Shown: piece after piece, positions 6,366 to 8,655 of the stretch | Numbering within the stretch: position 1 is the first letter of the stretch | How the letters are laid out: each line of letters begins with the position of its first letter | DNA from: Clostridia bacterium | GTDB lineage: Bacteria; Bacillota; Clostridia; Christensenellales; Aristaeellaceae | Length of the DNA: 8,655 bases | Direction: 5' to 3' | Assembly (NCBI GenBank): GCA_024404275.1 | Contig: JAKSQG010000072.1 | Location: 1-8,655 of the forward strand | Program-made: the position numbers and the translations under genes | The notes under the pieces: generated by a model | What the model was told of the DNA's origin: nothing | Databases searched by the model: none | The model's input: the letters and a program-made list of their open reading frames with translations, nothing else

Positions 6366-7355
6366 TCACAAGGTCAGGCGGATATGCACTTCCGCCCCAC
6401 GGTCCACAAAGCGTTCGGTGACATAGGCATCCGTCACCGTATCGTTTTCATCCAGAAGGTGCCGTACTTCCTCCACGGGATAGGCACGGATATGATCCTT
6501 TTCGATCGTCAGCTCCAGCGGCAGCGACAGGCAGCCAATGCATTTTTCCGGTTGATATTTCCAGCCGCTGATCCACGAGATGAGAATGAGCCTGCCTTTT
6601 TTATCGCGGAAGATCTGCCCGGCGTACTCATCCGGTCCCTTCTGGAAGCGGGACATCAGGCGGGGCGTGAAGCCGCGTCCGTCAAAATCGCCCGCCATCA
6701 CCTCAAAATACAAAGGCGCATTCTTGGGGCGTACCGATACGGCAATGAGGCAGCCATCCTCCGTCGGCACCATGGAGGGGCATTCGCAGCTGTCGGTGCC
6801 GGGATAATCCCGCAATACGCTGACATAGCGCCAATGCAGCAGGTCATCGCTTTGATACAAAAGCAGGTTGCCGCCGCTTCCGTCGGGATAAGCCGAGCCG
6901 ATGAGCATATAGTACGACCCCCGATATTCGCATACGGCGGGATCACGGAAATCAGCACTGCCCTGCGGCGGATAATCGCGGAGAATGGGGTTGCCCGCGT
7001 ATTTTTCAAAGGTCACACCGTCATGGGAGATCGAAACGCTGATGGTCTGCCGTCCCTCCGCATCCGCGGAAGTATAGAAAGCATAGAGCACGCCGTCCTT
7101 TTCGATGGCTGTGCCGCTCCACACGCCGCCGATATCATAATCGCGGTCATTCACGATGGCGGGCGTTTTTTCTTCCCAATGGAGAAAATCCCGCGTGACC
7201 GCATGACCCCACACCAAAGCCGGCGGGCGTTCGCTTGTCGGTGTATGCTGATAAAACACATGATACTGCCCATGAAAATCGATCAGACCGTTGGGATCGT
7301 TGATCCAGCCGCGGGCGGGATGATAGTGCCATTTCAATTCGGCATTGGAATGCAT
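6366..7355 (-). CDS. GH32 beta-fructosidase (sucrose or sucrose-6-phosphate hydrolase type), short form
   Basis: The 329-residue protein is a five-bladed propeller GH32 enzyme that releases fructose from sucrose, its phosphate or short fructans. The catalytic triad is visible: nucleophile Asp20 in WINDPNG (17-23), Asp138 in FRDP (136-139) and acid/base Glu191 in ECPS (191-194). VWSGTA (78-83) is the usual sugar-binding strand. There is no signal peptide, so it acts in the cytoplasm. I chose the ATG at 7355 because GGAG lies 6 bases upstream; the open frame to 7436 runs through the promoter. Most family members have about 450-500 residues, with a C-terminal beta-sandwich that is nearly absent here: the protein stops soon after VEEVRHLL. 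The next gene starts 21 bp further on with its own ribosome site, so this looks like a stable short form more than a fresh break. It is the first gene of the operon. Confidence 0.88.
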   Translation of the reverse strand: MHSNAELKWHYHPARGWINDPNGLIDFHGQYHVFYQHTPTSERPPALVWGHAVTRDFLHWEEKTPAIVNDRDYDIGGVWSGTAIEKDGVLYAFYTSADAEGRQTISVSISHDGVTFEKYAGNPILRDYPPQGSADFRDPAVCEYRGSYYMLIGSAYPDGSGGNLLLYQSDDLLHWRYVSVLRDYPGTDSCECPSMVPTEDGCLIAVSVRPKNAPLYFEVMAGDFDGRGFTPRLMSRFQKGPDEYAGQIFRDKKGRLILISWISGWKYQPEKCIGCLSLPLELTIEKDHIRAYPVEEVRHLLDENDTVTDAYVTERFVDRGAEVHIRLTL

Positions 7356-7401
7356 GATTTTCTCCATTTCTTTTGGGATAGGAGCTGTTTTTGTCACCTT
7401 C

Positions 7402-7430
7402 ATTATATGCGGTATGTCTTTTGCGCGCAA
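7402..7430 (-). promoter_or_regulatory. Promoter of the GH32-GH13 operon with a palindrome on the -35
   Basis: On the minus strand TTGCGC (7430-7425) and TATAAT (7407-7402) are 17 bp apart. The start point should be near 7395, downstream of the longer start codons in the frame and upstream of the ATG at 7355. The 10-bp perfect palindrome TTGCGCGCAA (7421-7430) covers the -35 element. A CG-centred palindrome in this place resembles operators of LacI-type sugar repressors; the repressor itself is not in the window. Confidence 0.8.
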
Positions 7431-7452
7431 GGGCAAAATAGTGGACGAATAT

Positions 7453-7478
7453 CAACGGAAGTTAACACTCATCCGTTG
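7453..7478. promoter_or_regulatory. Inverted repeat in the GH32/htpG divergent region
   Basis: The arms CAACGGA (7453-7459) and TCCGTTG (7472-7478) are perfect inverted repeats 12 bp apart. They cover the region where the htpG -35 element should lie, so a bound regulator could block htpG. They are also about 25 bp upstream of the operon -35 on the other strand. Within the spacer, TTAACACTC (7462-7470) matches eight of nine bases of one half of the CIRCE heat-shock operator, but the second CIRCE half is missing. Confidence 0.42.
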
Positions 7479-7484
7479 GATTTG

Positions 7485-7493
7485 TGGTATAAT
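7485..7493 (+). promoter_or_regulatory. Extended -10 promoter of htpG
   Basis: TGGTATAAT (7485-7493) is a perfect -10 hexamer with an upstream TG, an extended -10. No good -35 is found at 17 bp; TTAACA (7462-7467) would be 20 bp away. Transcription should begin near 7500, about 38 bases before the htpG start codon. A short hairpin GCCC/GGGC (7501-7513) would then sit at the very 5' end of the message. Confidence 0.7.
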
Positions 7494-7537
7494 GGTTCCT
7501 GCCCCGAAAGGGCTTGATATAGATTGGAGGGTTATTT

Positions 7538-8655
7538 ATGTCCGAAAACAGAAAAGGCAATATTTCCATCCATGCGCAGAATATCATGCCGGTCATCAAG
7601 CGCTGGCTGTATTCTGACCAGGATATTTTCATCCGTGAGCTGGTCGCCAATGGCTGCGACGCCGTGACCAAGTTCCGCATGACGGGCACCCCTGTCGAAG
7701 AGGAGCTGAAGGTGACTGTGACCGTGGACAAGGACGCGGGCGAACTGCGCTTTGAGGACAACGGCATCGGCATGAGCGCCGACGAAGTGGAAAAGTACAT
7801 CAATCAGGTGGCTTTCTCTGGTGCGGAGGAGTTTTTGAAGAATTATCAGGGCAATGAGGATGGCGGCATCATCGGTCATTTCGGTCTGGGCTTCTATTCT
7901 GCCTTCATGCCTGCCGACAAGGTGACCATCGACACACAGTCCTGGCAGGCGAACGAGGCTGCCGTGCGCTGGGAAAGCGCCGATGGCATGGCTTACGAGA
8001 TGAGCGAAAGCAAAAAAACGGGCCGCGGCACCGTCATTACCCTGCACATCAACGAGGAGTCCAAGGAATTCCTGGAGGGCTACCGTGTGCGCGAGGTGCT
8101 GGACCGCTACTGCGGCTACATGGCGGTACCCATCTATCTGGTGGATGTGAAGGAGGAAGCCCTCAAGGCGGAAGAAGCTGCCAAAAAGGCTGCTGAAGCG
8201 AAGGACGGCGAAGAAGTCAAGGAGCCTGCTGCCCCCGCGCCCATCAATGATACACATCCGTTGTGGCTCAAGGCACCCAAGGACTGCACCGAGGATGAGT
8301 ACAAGGATGCCTACCGCAAGCTGTTCAACACCTTTGAGGAGCCGCTGTTCTGGATCCATCTGAATGTGGATTATCCCTTCAACCTGAAGGGCATTCTCTA
8401 CTTCCCCCGCATCCGCAAGGACTTTGGCGGTCAGGAAGGACAGATCAAGCTGTTCAACCGTCAGGTGTTTGTGGCGGACAACATCAAGGAGATCATTCCC
8501 GAGTTTTTGCTGCTGCTGCGCGGCGTGCTGGACTGCCCCGACCTGCCGCTGAACGTCAGCCGCTCCTTCCTGCAGAATGACGGCTATGTCAAAAAGCTGT
8601 CTGCCCACATCACCAAGAAGGTGGCGGACAAGCTGAACGCGCTGATGAACACCGA
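7538..8655 (+). CDS. htpG: Chaperone protein HtpG (Hsp90 family), 3' end outside the window
   Basis: This is an ATP-dependent cytoplasmic chaperone that acts as a dimer on folding clients. The frame stays open to the window end, so 372 codons are seen of the usual 620-680. The N-terminal GHKL ATPase domain shows FIRELVANGCDAV (31-43, with Glu34 catalytic and Asn38 binding Mg/ATP), EDNGIGM (73-79), GHFGLGFYSAF (113-123) and GRGTVITLH (162-170). A charged linker (about 204-232, Lys/Glu/Ala-rich) follows, then the middle domain with WLKAPKDCTEDEY (243-255) and DLPLNVSRS (335-343), whose Arg342 corresponds to the ATP-contacting Arg of the family. The ATG at 7538 has GGAGG 7 bases upstream. The lid reads GHFGLGFYS where typical HtpG has GQFGVGFYS, and the helix reads NGCDA in place of NASDA, as in a divergent Bacillota form. 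It is transcribed divergently from the sugar operon. Confidence 0.93.
   Translation, partial: MSENRKGNISIHAQNIMPVIKRWLYSDQDIFIRELVANGCDAVTKFRMTGTPVEEELKVTVTVDKDAGELRFEDNGIGMSADEVEKYINQVAFSGAEEFLKNYQGNEDGGIIGHFGLGFYSAFMPADKVTIDTQSWQANEAAVRWESADGMAYEMSESKKTGRGTVITLHINEESKEFLEGYRVREVLDRYCGYMAVPIYLVDVKEEALKAEEAAKKAAEAKDGEEVKEPAAPAPINDTHPLWLKAPKDCTEDEYKDAYRKLFNTFEEPLFWIHLNVDYPFNLKGILYFPRIRKDFGGQEGQIKLFNRQVFVADNIKEIIPEFLLLLRGVLDCPDLPLNVSRSFLQNDGYVKKLSAHITKKVADKLNALMNT

Noticed and set aside
7462..7470. CIRCE operator for HrcA at htpG
   Set aside because: Only one half (eight of nine bases) is present; no GAGTGCTAA-like half follows at nine bases.
4638..7517. 959-codon plus-strand frame opposite the GH13 and GH32 genes
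   Set aside because: It covers two real minus-strand genes with intact catalytic motifs, their intergenic gap and the operon promoter, and has no recognisable domain or ribosome site.
7532..8608. 358-codon minus-strand frame opposite htpG
   Set aside because: The plus strand has a clear HtpG with all ATPase motifs and a good ribosome site; the antisense product is low-complexity.

Overview
The window looks like chromosomal DNA of a Bacillota (Firmicutes) bacterium, most likely a fairly GC-rich gut Clostridia of the Oscillospirales/Ruminococcaceae type. The basis is strong AGGAGG-type ribosome binding sites, near-consensus sigma-A promoters, U-tract intrinsic terminators and the gene families present. 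The lineage is an inference; no marker here fixes a genus.

Layout. (1) 1-83: 3' part of a tRNA-Pro (anticodon CGG) with its terminator. (2) 91-2034, minus: a dihydroxy-acid dehydratase-type gene (ilvD) with its own terminator, a structured 5' leader and a promoter. (3) 2085-4661, minus: a secreted M28 zinc metallopeptidase with a PA domain. It is preceded by a 300-nt structured leader RNA that starts at a perfect consensus promoter (TTGACA-17-TATAAT) and ends in an intrinsic terminator only 44 bp before the start codon. (4) 4692-7430, minus: a two-gene carbohydrate operon, a short GH32 beta-fructosidase followed 21 bp later by a GH13 subfamily 18 sucrose-phosphorylase-like enzyme, driven by one promoter that carries a palindrome on its -35 element. 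(5) 7453-8655, plus: divergent htpG (Hsp90), cut by the window end.

How the parts work together. The GH32/GH13 pair fits cytoplasmic use of sucrose or short fructo-oligosaccharides: the fructosidase would trim fructose and the phosphorylase would turn the remaining glucoside into glucose-1-phosphate. ilvD (branched-chain amino acid synthesis), the peptidase (peptide supply) and htpG (protein folding) look like separate transcription units.

The least ordinary part is 4321-4661. The leader has several hairpins and a closing helix. Its internal 8-nt strand at 4448-4455 is perfectly complementary to one arm of the terminator, so a terminator/antiterminator switch controlling the secreted peptidase is plausible. 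I do not recognise the RNA class. Very long open frames lie antisense to the minus-strand genes and to htpG; I treat them as shadows of GC-rich codons.
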